Source: Bugula neritina (Eukaryota > Bryozoa > Gymnolaemata > Cheilostomatida > Bugulidae). Taken from it: DNA of 64,000 nucleotides. The notes beneath the pieces were generated by a model. It was not told where the DNA came from. It worked only from the letters and a program-made list of their open reading frames with translations, and made no database searches. The first letter of the stretch is position 1, and the number at the start of each line of letters is the position of its first letter. The stretch is from positions 26,211,628-26,275,627 of the forward strand of contig OZ037767.1 in NCBI GenBank assembly GCA_964035545.1, given 5' to 3'. Shown here piece after piece: positions 41,232 through 53,370 of the stretch. Position numbers and translations under genes: made by a program.

Positions 41232-41272
41232 ATCTTTAAGAGTACTCATACTGTATGAGTACTCCTAAAGAT
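41232..41272. repeat. Near-perfect 41-bp palindrome
   Basis: Left arm 41232-41251 (ATCTTTAAGAGTACTCATAC) and right arm 41253-41272 are reverse complements with one mismatch and a 1-base centre. It follows the LINE fragment and may form a cruciform or hairpin. Confidence 0.85.
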
Positions 41273-42337
41273 CGACCACCCTGCTGTATGCAAGCTGAGT
41301 CATACTCTTGGGGTAGACATACTGATCTATAGCCTAGCATGCAGTGGTGCCCAGTGTGTTGATATGATAATATGATAAGTTTAAACAAAAGTCAAAAATG
41401 TTTGTTAGATATGATTGGATATTTTAAAAAGTAAAGTTATCTGACCACACTGAAGGCCTAGATTTCTTAACCCATTATGAATAATTTAGTAAGCAAATTT
41501 CTCAATTTCAAAGTTTAAAGGTGCACACTGTGTGTAATGCTAGTATTATATAATATATCTAATTATTATACATGTACTGGTTAAAATGTTCTAAGTCTTA
41601 GAATTATTTACATGGTACCAGATGAGGTGATATATCAGCATTTTCTAACTCCAACCATCACAAAATCTGATCAAAGTATGCAACTTGAATGCACAATTCT
41701 ATTATGTCCACATTTTAATATTAGGCCAATAAAAGCAAGTCTGTGCATGTGTTCTGAAAATTTATTGGCTGACTGAACCATGAACATGTTTTATTGGTTG
41801 ATCTGTTTAAATACACATTGTGCAAGTGCCTGATTGTATGGTATATATATATTTTTTTTACTTACTCAAAATTTATTTAAGCTCACAGTTAGCCACTTAG
41901 CAGCATCAGGTAGACAGTGGTTTATTTTGAATAGCAATTATTGTTAACCCGCATTTACTTCATAAACAGTTCACCATTTATAAAATTTTGAAGCACAGTT
42001 GTGCAGAAATATTTGACTTATAATAGGTTTTTATGCAAATATTTTAATTTGAGTTTAAAGATGGTGGTAGTGTTATCTTAATTATTCATGTCACACCTGT
42101 TTGGATAAATCTTAATTCTAATCCCACTTACTTTATCCAGTTTCTCTTTTCTGAATTAAGCTTTAAATCATGTTTTCTAAACTTATTTTTTCCTAATTTG
42201 CTGAACAAATGAACCTTGTTGTTACATAATTGGATAAGATAGAAAACTTCTTTTAATCAATGAAGTAGGAAAATTATCACAAAGCATCTTACATAAAATT
42301 ACTTGTTGTTTCAGTCAGAGCCCAACATTGCGCAGCC

Positions 42338-45300
42338 ATGGTACTAATCCTAGGAAAACAGAGAGTTGAAAGACACGTGTTTCAACACAAAGGCCACATC
42401 GTCAAACACCCCTCAACACAGAAAAAGTTAGAAGTAAGTTAGCATGTCTTACTTTGGTGTACAATTATATCTTAGCCAAGTTGTAAGCTATAGATTGCAG
42501 GCCATAAGCTACTTTATTAAATTAATAATCATCTATGAACTATTTCAATGTTGAAAAACATAGTTGAGTTGTTTCGCTTAAGGAACACTGACTAATTGCC
42601 CAAACCATGAGCTTAATGAAAAGTAAAGTTTGAAAGCTAGGTGAAGCAAAATAATTTTCTAGTATAATATTCAATGAATTTATCATGTAACTGACATAAA
42701 GACGTTTAACAACTTAAAAGAAAGTACAGCATAACACACTGCAGCAAGCTTTCCTGCTTTACTTTAGTTTCTTAAATGCACTACTAAGTTTCAAAACAAA
42801 AATGACCCGAAACCACAGAATGTGTTTTCTATTTATCGTAAAACTGTATTTAGATATTGAAATCATATAATTTGCTCATGAATTTCATAGAGAGTGAATG
42901 CAGGATACAAAGACTTACCAGAAACTGTAATTGAACATAATGTTCTGTACGCTACTCAAGAGGAGTTTGTAGTGATTGATGAGGCATCTAGAGGTACTAT
43001 AACTTTTAATTTTTATAATATATTAATAGTATCAAAACTGTTACATAGTAAATACTGATGGTAAAATGTCTGTTAGTTGAGTTAAGTGTCAGTAGTCAAC
43101 ACAAGTTTATATTTATTTTGCTTATTCATTATTCTTTTATTCCTTGCAAAAATATTCTGTATGCTATGTGGGTATTTCAGAAAAAAATTAGAGTTTATGT
43201 GTTGCTGTGAACAGTTTGAAACAAATTCAAAGGTAAGCCACGAATAAAAATTATTGCATGGCAAAAACTTTTAGCTTTTAAGCCAGATCAGTGACCAAAC
43301 CTGTGTTGCGGCAGCTAAAAATATAATGTTATGGAAGTCAGCAATAATTAGTATTAGGTAGTGTTCTAATACCATATGAACTTTATAGCTTAATAGAAAA
43401 ATCATCAGCTAGCCTGGGTGCAAAATTTATTACAAACCAATTTTAAGCATGTAACTTTCATACAGTCTGTGGATGATAACTAAGATATATATGAACATTT
43501 TATTACTGAATATAGATGAGATGTGTATATCAGAGACCATTTCAGCTTCTGGGTTTTTTTATTCAATATTTTCTGCCACGGCACTACTTTGTGCAAAGCC
43601 TATTTAAAGCTATTTTCATAGGTATTGCTTCATACTACTTTTATTATTGACAGGGTCTATACAGTACATAGCTACAGATGAGGCCACCACCTGCCATATT
43701 GTTATCTTTGTGCAACCAGGTACAGTGACTATATTCTGCTCAACCTGCATTTGTTATGTCATATAATCATATTTTATGCTACTTTTTAAATTATGTTTAA
43801 AACTGAGACGTATGATTTTTTATCATAAAGTGTATATGCTGGTAAATCAATATGGAGGGCAAATTTGTCTGGCATTGCAGAAGAGAAGATTTACATACAG
43901 ACCAATGAGATGATGTTCACTTGTACTGGCTCTGTTATGTATAAACTATAGACTACATGTATCTAGAGATCAATTAGCATGTTATACTTTACTCCGTTAG
44001 ATCTCAAGGTTTATGGGCTCGGCCATTTTGATGGGAAGAAAAGATCAGATCAGGAAGAGTCTAATACTAACCAAGGAATCACTTCCATGCTGGATGCTAT
44101 GGATGCTCGCTGTGGAACATCTGGCTCTGCCTCAACGCAAGTTTATTCTGTAGTCTGCAACAAATGTATATAATATTATTGTGATCACACCCAATAAAAT
44201 AAATAGACATAGAAATTATAGCATTATAAAGTTTGCATGAAACCATATTTTGCAAAGCGAAATATACATATTGCATTGCATGTAGCTGCTATTTTTAATA
44301 TGTTCTAACAATTGTCAGATTATAATGCATTTTTTATTCATCTTTTGAATAAAGCTGGTTAAATTAAAAAATACTTTTATACAACAGTAACTTCATAATT
44401 ATTAAATTTGCCACTCAGCAGCTAAAGTGTAGCGCAATACACCTCTTAAGCAAATACCACAGCTTAAACACCCACTAAGCATACCTAAGCATCAAGTAAA
44501 CCAGTATGGAATTTAATTTTGACAGTCTTTACTAGACAATTTCAGTCAATAACAGTCTAAAGGTGCATTTATACCTATAGGGTTTATAGTCAAAATTCAA
44601 TTTTAAGTGAAGGTATAAATGCACTTTTAGTTATTAATGTTTCTTGAATTTTAAATTCAGTACTTTGTGAATTGTGTTAAACATGAACTGTTAATTTAGC
44701 ATACGAGATACCTGACTGTATGTAAGTAGGCATAGTTTTTATGTTCTGTAGCTATGATCTTTATATGTTTGGTGGATTTGCTGACCCAATGGGAACATCT
44801 GCCGAAGTGTCTAAAGAGCTTGCAGGTAATTGTATAAATCTATCAAACTTGTATGTGCATTGTACCTGCAGTACATTTTTGAAGAACTATAATAAAGTTT
44901 AGAGGACAGACAACATTCTCTGATCTAAATAATACACACACACACGCACATGCACACACACATGTGTGACGTGTGACGTGTGGCATTTTTCTGTGTGCAT
45001 TTATTTGTATTACAACATTACCTAACCTAAATAATACATATTATATTTTTGGCTACTAATTTGAAGGTATTGAGTGATATTTTATGGTTTATTGGCTAGC
45101 AAGCTTACAGGCAGAGCAGTTGTTTGCCTTGAAATATTGCTAGTCTACAAAAATATTTTCTTTTCAATTCTTATTTGTTATCATTAGCTTTTTTCTATAA
45201 AATAATTTGGATTAATATTATATGGTTTATAATGCATTATATTTACACTTAAATGTGCTGTTTATATTACTATTTTTGAATTATTATTCAATGTAGAAGC

Positions 45301-47128
45301 GATACATAATGCACCTCAGCAAGTCAATATTAAAGTCAAAATGATTGATGATGAGAACACTTATATTGAGTATGGAGTGCCCTACCCACTCTGGCGAGGA
45401 GCAGGTAACTCCTACAGAGCATGTTTACTTGTCAGATTGCATGCAAAGTTGATGTGAGTGTGTGTGTTTATGAGTGTGTGCGTGTGTGTGCATGTGTGTG
45501 TAAACCATATATCATCGCTTCACTTTGTATTGCATTTTTTAAAAAAGTCATGTTGACATGAATAAAAGTATTGCATTAACTACGTTTATAAATATTAGAC
45601 TACTAATGTATACATGCTGTATAAGCTATCACTTCTCATGTATTCATAACATCTACATGTATACTCCAATACTGTAGCTGTCAAGTTTGAGCAAGATGTC
45701 TCCAACTTTTCTATTTTACGAGTCAAAGTTACAGCAACTGGAAAAGGACCAATTCAACCATGTAAGATGGCTCGACTTTTCACTGACGTTGGAACGGTAA
45801 ATGGAAACTTATGTTTCACTAGCTTTCCTTTTATAAGATGTCTTTTTAAATTAAAGTAATTATAAGATGACAGTTAGTTGTATCATCTCTAAAGTTCTGG
45901 TCGTTTGAAGCATATTATAAGCTAAATAATATATTGTCTTCAAATGAGCAAGTTTAACTATGTGAAAGTAACCAGGCAAATTACCTCGTAGAATTCGTTT
46001 GAGCCTTTTATTAAAGAGAATTTATGAACAAAGAAAAAGTTTGTTCAGAGACCTAAAACTATGTCTTGCATTAATGTTGGCTAGTTACACTAAGTGGTAT
46101 GAAACTCATATCCTCAAATTCCAAATCTAAAGTGCGATTTTTTCTTACATTTATGTAGATTCAAAACGGTTATGACAACGATAACAAGCTAATGATAATG
46201 CGTGCCTTTGATGTTAAGTATCCAGTAGATGAGACCAACATAGTGCAATCAGACGAGTGGATACGAAACGTGAGACTTATACTCTTTATAGAATTGCCAA
46301 TTATTGCAACTGGGCATAATTCTTTAAATAAGGTTTTAATAATTTGTGCAATTTTTATTCACTATTACTCATGACTAATGATCTTTTACATGAAATTTGA
46401 GTATAAAAAGCATGCAGTGTTAAAACAGTTAAAGCTAGTAGCCAAATGGCTTAAAACGTATAAAGATTTATTCTTTAAAATAGCAAATGATCAGCTAGAT
46501 GAACTTTAAACAAATATAAAAACATAAGGTATATAATCTGCTTAAAGTTTATTTAAATGAACAGAAATTAATATTTTATACTTGATAAACATGACTATAC
46601 CTAAGATTTTCTCCTAGTTAAAAACTTAAAATAGTACTTGTTATTGCATTGTAGAAATTACTCGTGGTTGCAGTTTGTAAGTTACCAAAAACAATAAGCA
46701 ATTTTGTAGAACATGTCTTCAAGCCCTCCTCAGGAACGAGCTGACTTTGAGAAAACTACCCGAGAAGGCCTTGCCTTTCTTTTAAAGTATGAGGACCCTT
46801 CAGCTGAATTCTTCAACAACCAATCAATGTACTTCATGCTGAAGGCTGATGGCACATGGGAGGAGACAACTGCCCCTTCAACTGCTTCCAGGTATGTAAG
46901 ATGTCAGAAGAGTTGTGACTTTGTATACGTGTTGCCATGGATACTCAACCTAGTAGATAATACTGTACTAGCATATATATTCAGTATTTGTTTCAGCTCT
47001 CAGTGGAACAATAAAAACATTCAGCAGTGATCTGAACCATTTTATTGTGTATTCAGCATTATTTAAAATTATTTCATAACTCACCAGGGGTTTTCTCTTT
47101 TTTCTACCTTAGGACCCCCTCAGCATGA
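42338..47128 (+). CDS. NTAN1: Protein N-terminal asparagine amidohydrolase
   Basis: Deamidates N-terminal Asn of proteins to Asp, the first step of the Asn branch of the Arg/N-degron pathway. Exons: 42338-42433, 42891-42993, 43654-43719, 44001-44136, 44752-44825, 45297-45404, 45678-45796, 46159-46269, 46710-46891, 47113-47128. Phases agree and give 336 residues (human NTAN1 is 310). The active-site motif is ATDEATTCHIVIF with the presumed nucleophile C80, aligning with human SDDATTCHIVV. Other family matches are LYMFGGFAD (human VHLVGGFSD) and the C-terminal NNQSMYFMLKADGTWE (human GNKALLYKKNEDGLWE). Intron 4 is best read as GC-AG (AAC|GCAAGT), because no GT donor keeps the frame. The terminal exon adds only TPSA plus stop. 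An alternative acceptor at 47590 would end the protein with RKRKMGRD instead. Confidence 0.92.
44557..44630. repeat. Inverted repeat in NTAN1 intron 4
   Basis: Arms 44557-44576 (CTAAAGGTGCATTTATACCT) and 44611-44630 are reverse complements with one mismatch, 34 bp apart. It looks like a small foldback or MITE-like element. Confidence 0.8.
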
Positions 47129-47255
47129 TGGTTGATGTTTGTAAATTGAAATTACAATGCACTACAAAGTAGAACATTGCTTTGTTTATTAATGAATTTA
47201 CGTAGTAAGTGTATAATACTGATTAGAACACAGTAATGAGCCAATACTTGAAGAG

Positions 47256-47261
47256 AATAAA
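47256..47261 (+). terminator. NTAN1: Polyadenylation signal of NTAN1
   Basis: Canonical AATAAA 128 bases after the stop codon of the proposed terminal exon, followed by a T/G-rich stretch. Confidence 0.6.
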
Positions 47262-48466
47262 ATGTTGTCTTTCAATTACTTGAGCCACACGCTTTGATTG
47301 CATAGTAGCAAAGCCTATATCAGATCTTAGCATTTCAGATTATATTGCATATGTATTTTAATGTGAAATATAATATAGTATGATGTCAACATAAAAAACT
47401 CTTGTTGATTGTTAAAGTCTCGATTCCTGTTGGAAAAAAAGTATTTAAGCTCTCTAAAGACTTGTTTCCATTGTGACACAGAAGTAACTATGACTAAATG
47501 CTGTTGCTTACATTACCAATGGCCTTTACTAACATTTAAACCACTAACTAGTATTAAATTTTGATTGATGTTTATAGCGTTTTTCTACAGAAAAAGAAAG
47601 ATGGGAAGAGACTAAAATTTAGAAGGTAAACTCTGGAGCACTTCTTTGACCTTTATTTGAACTTATAAAATTATTTTGTGTGTTTTTGAAATTTAGTTGT
47701 GACTTATGAATTTTGTATGCGTACAAAATTGGATCACTTACTATTATACTTTTGTTATAAATTTTTTGCTATTCACCAAATATAATTTGATATGTTACAT
47801 CAATTTTTATAATATCAATGTGAAAATTATTGGTTTTGCAATCTTTAATACCACTAAAAATAATTTCTTTTGAATATGTGGGTTCAATCCACTTGGATAG
47901 TTTGTTGTTAAAAGACTTATTGCAAATTACTTTCCTTGTGTAATAAGACGACTCCTATGTCATCAAATTTCACATAATATATAAAAATATGTTTGGGTAC
48001 ATTTCACTGTTATATTAAATTAGAAATTGCATGGAACAATATTGTTATTTCAAATTAACTATAGTAATTGCAATATCGACCCTGCAGTAATTGTATAAGT
48101 AACATCAATAAAGTGACCCCTCATGACCTTGTGAGTGTACATGGCACTTTAAGCCAATAAGCAAAATATAGTTGCATTTGATAGGTAAAAGTTTAGTCAT
48201 ATTCAACTTATAGCTGAGTCATTTAAGTTCAAAGTTTAAACTTTAAAGCCATATCAGTGATTAGACTGTGCAGTGTATCAGCTATAAATAGCATGCAATG
48301 AAGGATAGCTATAAGTTTTATAGTAGCAGTAAAGTCAAAGCCAACCCGGAAACGTCATTTCCAAGCGATCAGAAATCCTAAATCATTTCAGCACATATTC
48401 GCACAAAATTCATTATACAACAAAATTGTTTAGGCATCCAGCCTTAAAACAGCATGTAGAGGAAAA

Positions 48467-48470
<4 letters not shown>

Positions 48471-48518
<48 letters not shown>
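48471..48518. repeat. (TA)n microsatellite 1
   Basis: Pure TA run of about 48 bp. Confidence 0.95.
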
Positions 48519-48520
<2 letters not shown>

Positions 48521-48627
48521 GTATGCTGATTGTCAATCTAGTTGGAGTTCCAGCACGAAACTATATAGTCGTGTAAGATTTTTTTAAATAAAATATATAT
48601 GTATCATTAACAATCTGAACACACTAC

Positions 48628-48630
<3 letters not shown>

Positions 48631-48681
<51 letters not shown>
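48631..48681. repeat. (TA)n microsatellite 2
   Basis: Pure TA run of about 50 bp, immediately followed by AGGGGAAACCTGGGTGATAT, the first of the motifs annotated at 48692-49418. Confidence 0.95.
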
Positions 48682-48684
<3 letters not shown>

Positions 48685-48691
48685 GAAACCT

Positions 48692-49418
48692 GGGTGATAT
48701 GGACCATATGCATGCTTTGCAGTATCCAAGGTTACCAGAAAGTTGAAAAGTGTCTTATTGTTTGGAGATAGGAATGTCTAACTTCTTGTCTACATGTTTT
48801 AAACTTGTCTCTTTGTCTTAGAAAATAAACACACATTTTCTCTTTTTGCTCATTTTCTTATAATTTTTCGCAACTTTTGTGGATCGATTTTCATTGAAAA
48901 AAATTACCTGAAGTAAGGAGCCTGTATCTGCAGATATCGTGTGGAAGGTATGTATAAATACCCAAATAGTATATACAATACTTGTCCACTCTCTGTTTGT
49001 AGGAATTCAAAATTTTTGGTGCCATGATTTTTGGGTGATATAGACCGCCACATGGGGGGGGGGTGATATGGACCGCCACATGGGGGGAGGGTGATATGGG
49101 CCATATCACTCAGCCAATTGAATTTTTCTTTTCATTTACTTGTTTGGGGAAAAATAATACTATTTCTCAAGTATTTCAAACAATGCTGAGGCATTAAACC
49201 CCTAAACAATGACTAGACAACATTATAACCAGTTGCTGTAGAATGTGTACTTGAAATATTCATGTTCATGCAATGTATTTTAGATGCCAAGATATTGTTC
49301 CAACAATATTTGAAATGCTTAGAGTGAGGAGGCACTAACAGAAGCTGTTACTCACTTATTCTAGATCTTTTGTTTTATATTACTTTTTTTATTATAGCTG
49401 TGGTGGCCCATATCACTC
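48692..49418. repeat. Cluster of GGGTGATATGGACC motifs on both strands
   Basis: Forward copies at 48692-48705, 49033-49046, 49061-49074 and 49089-49102; a reverse copy at 49405-49418; and a reverse half overlapping the 49089 copy, so that TGATATGGGCCATATCA is a near-palindrome. Two copies are followed by GCCACATGGGGGG. Possibly parts of a non-autonomous DNA transposon; family not recognised. Confidence 0.6.
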
Positions 49419-49825
49419 AGCTAGTGTTAGAAGTCAAGTTTGCAAACTGGGAAGATTGCGTTATTATATTTTAAAAACTTGTCTTTATACTTTTATATGA
49501 AAACTTGTGAATCGTGTTGTACAAATATTTTAAGTCTTTCAAATAGTTCTTTACCACTTGTTATTATGTATATGCTAATGGCAATAATTAAAATTTTGTC
49601 TTTGATGTAAGTTTATTCAACATGAATTACCTCATAAACAGTGAGAGTTTGACATGCAAGATAAAACTCTCTGACACCAGCTCCCATTGTCAGCTCACTC
49701 AGTTTTGTCATCTCACATCTTAGTTTTTAAGTGGAGATATAAACGAAGTTGTAGTTAATTATTATTTTTGAATTTTAAATTTGGTAGCCATATAAATTCT
49801 GTCAAACATAAACCGTATTTGTTAT

Positions 49826-50188
<363 letters not shown>

Positions 50189-50856
50189 CAGATCACATCT
50201 TTTCACTTTATATTGCACTACATTCTGTATAAATAACAATATTTGCAAGAGCAAAAATATTGCTTAACTAATCTATAATATTGATGTTGTATAACTACCC
50301 ACTGAATTGAACATAATTTAAAAGCCACTATATCAGTGCATGCACAAACAACATGCGTTTACTGTATTTGTTATAGCATTTACATAAATGTAGGATTTGA
50401 AAGTGCAGTGGGCGTATTCTTGTGCAGCACTTTGCTGTATGGAAAAACTATCTGTAGGCCATTTAACATGCTATTGTGTCTGTAAAATAGTGGTTTTATC
50501 TGGTTGAACAACAGGTCAGCAGTGTCAGCTATGTTATAAGTAACCTAAATGCAATCTCACTGTTTCTGTAAGAAAATTAAATATTCTCATCTGAAATGAA
50601 TTTCAAGAAAATTGTCAAACCATAAATTAGCCTTGTTATTGTTAGAATTTTGGTTTATCAGCTCACTGTTATATGAGTTTTTTAAATTATGTGGTCTGTG
50701 AAATAGACACATGCCAGTAACATCTGCTAGTGCAAGCTCATAATTTCCCTTATAAAATTATATGTTATCCTTTCACATGCAATATATATGAGTATATTAT
50801 TGCAACCAAATTTAAGCCGAATCTATAAAACAGTCATAGTCGTATCGACTGACTGT

Positions 50857-51030
<174 letters not shown>

Positions 51031-51322
51031 TTATTGCATTCACCCTTAGAAAGGAAGAGCAAGGTCTACTCTTACTAATTATACATATCCACCAATCTTT
51101 ATGTGGCAATTATTTTTCTAATAATGTTCTTCATTTACAATGTCATTTCTATAGCTAATTTAAAATATGTCACCAGATACTATATTTTACTTACAAGATA
51201 CATGGTATATAAGGTTTATACAGAGTTTTAGAACAATCAGCATATGGTCACATCAAAAAGCAATATCCATTTCATTATCTTAGCTGACTTGGGTGAATGC
51301 AAGATCATAAGCAATCTTGTAG

Positions 51323-51504
51323 AACATGTCTTCAAGCCCTCCTCAAGAACGAGCAGATTTTGAGAAAACTACCCGAGAAGGCCTCGCTTTTCTTCTGAAG
51401 TATGAAGACCCCTTAACTGAGTTCTTCAACAACCAATCAATGTACTTCATGCTGAAAGCTGATGGCACATGGGAGCAAACTACTGCTCCTTAATCTGCTT
51501 CCAG
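51323..51504 (+). pseudogene. NTAN1: Duplicate of NTAN1 exon 9 with in-frame stop (isolated exon or alternative terminal exon)
   Basis: Same length (182 bp), same acceptor (TTGTAG|AACATG), same donor (CCAG|GTATGTAAG) and same phase as NTAN1 exon 9 at 46710-46891. Differences are mainly synonymous; the coding changes seen are Ser-Ala to Leu-Thr, Glu to Gln, and one change near the end giving a TAA at 51491-51493, 56 codons in. The surrounding intron and flank are also similar (51308 to about 52700 against about 46697-48300). No other NTAN1 exon was found nearby. It is either the remnant of a partial gene duplication or a usable alternative last exon of NTAN1 4.4 kb downstream. Confidence 0.8.
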
Positions 51505-53370
51505 GTATGTAAGAGGTCAGAAGAGTTGTGACTTTGTATACGTGTTGCCATGGATACGAAGTCTAGTAGATAATGCTTTATTAGAGCTTTTGTTTGTTCT
51601 ATTTTACAAAAATTGTAATTTTTAGAAAACATTACAAATGCAAAGAAAGTGGTGATGAAGTGTAATGCCCAATTATGTAGTTTAAGTGTATGACAATGAT
51701 TAGAAAACCTAAAGATCTAAATTCTAGAGTATAAAACATGTTGTTATTTAATTACTTTATATACATAACAACATTTTAGAATACATTGTGGTATCTTAAT
51801 GTGAAATATAAAATAGTGCATGTGTGTGATATCAAAATATAAAACTCTTGTTGGTTTTCAAACTCTCCATGCCTATGAGAACTTTTGAGGATAGGGTATT
51901 TAAGCAGACTAAGAACTTCTTTCTATAATGATGGAATGGTTTTTCTAACATCTTACCAATGGCCTTTTCTGAGACTCAAGCCGCTATAGTTAGTATAATA
52001 TATTACAATATGGTACCTAATTTTGAATTATATTTATAGCGTTATTTTCTGCAGAAAAAACTAGATGGGAAAAGACTAAACTTTAGAAAGTAGACACTGG
52101 AGCACTTCTTTAAGCATTTCATCAACTTATGAAATTATGTTGAATGTATGGGTTGCATCTGATCACGTTTTACTCAGTAAACTGTTTTTTCATGTATGTT
52201 GTAAGCATAGTATAACATTGTATTTTATTTTTACTTTCTGGTGGGTTTGAATGTAAAACTATTATACTTTTGCCATAAATTGTTTACTATGTACCAAATA
52301 TAATTTGACTTTGCAACATTTTATACAGTATAAAGGTGAAAATGTATGTTCATCAATTTCATAATATAAATAAAAAAATATAGTCATTTTATTAATATGG
52401 GAATTCAATATTAAGGAAAAGATTTCCATCTACCTAGCTTGTTGGTGAACATGAAAGACTTATTGCAAATTATTTTTCTTGAATAGACTTTCATATATAA
52501 AAACGATTTCGTAGATGCATTTAACTTGCCAATCTATTTCATTATTACCTTTACGGCCATTGTAAAGTTTTTATTTAATTTTTAATTGTAAAAGAGCTAA
52601 CTCTGTAGCATTATACATAGTATCCCTCATGAGTCTGTAAGTGTGACACCTTCAAGTCAATAAGCAAAATAGTAGCTATAAGTTTAAAATGGGTCAGCGT
52701 TTAATCATAACTAAATTATAACAGGCAAACTAAGAGAAAAATAAATCCTAAATCTATGATTAAACCAGAACAAAAAGTCAATATTGTCAACCCTCATTCT
52801 ACCAACAGAAGGGGGTGGGGTCCAATTAAACCCCAGAGGGAACGTTTCATATGCCACACAATTATTATGGTTTTGTGACAATAAAAAATAATATAAACCT
52901 TTGGGGTTCAATCGGACCCCAGTCTAAAATGTAAATTTATCATCACTTTTAATGCATCTGTCACACGGAATTTGTTATTTTCATTGTGAACTATCGCAAA
53001 TAATAGAAGATTGGCAAGATGGCACTGCTGCTCAAGTCCTGTGAGCTTTGAATGAAACGAAGTGCTAGCAGAAAGATGTAGTACAAATACTGAAACATGT
53101 AGAAACTAAACAGCTGTCACGTACATGACAAAGTGTCGAGTATAATAATGTAGCAGTTTTTTGTAAAATGGAGTTGAGATTTCAAATGTCAAGTCGATAT
53201 ATGATTTGTCACACTACAAGCCAACACTTAAAAATTGTATGTCAGCCTTACATTAAATAAAAATACTTCACTCAAAGAAAAACCAGCAGTAGAAACTCTA
53301 ATGTTTGGTATTATTGAAACAAATTAAAGTATCAGAATGGAGCCGGTAGTAAGAGTTGGAGTTGGCAAAA
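51505..53370. other. Duplicated NTAN1 3' flank, then 3' flank of ASPG-C
   Basis: From 51505 to about 52700 it follows the NTAN1 3' flank with moderate divergence. From about 53055 it follows the 3' flank of ASPG-A (20583 onward, AACGAAGTGCTAGCAGAAAG). The junction lies between 52.7 and 53.05 kb. Confidence 0.65.

Larger units (their letters stand above)
37799..42337. other. Divergent spacer between ASPG-B and NTAN1
   Basis: The part from 37799 to about 39512 is duplicated upstream of ASPG-C (59781 to about 61437) and may carry the ASPG promoter. Beyond it lie a LINE remnant at 41029-41190, a palindrome at 41232-41272 and otherwise unrecognised AT-rich sequence. Confidence 0.6.
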
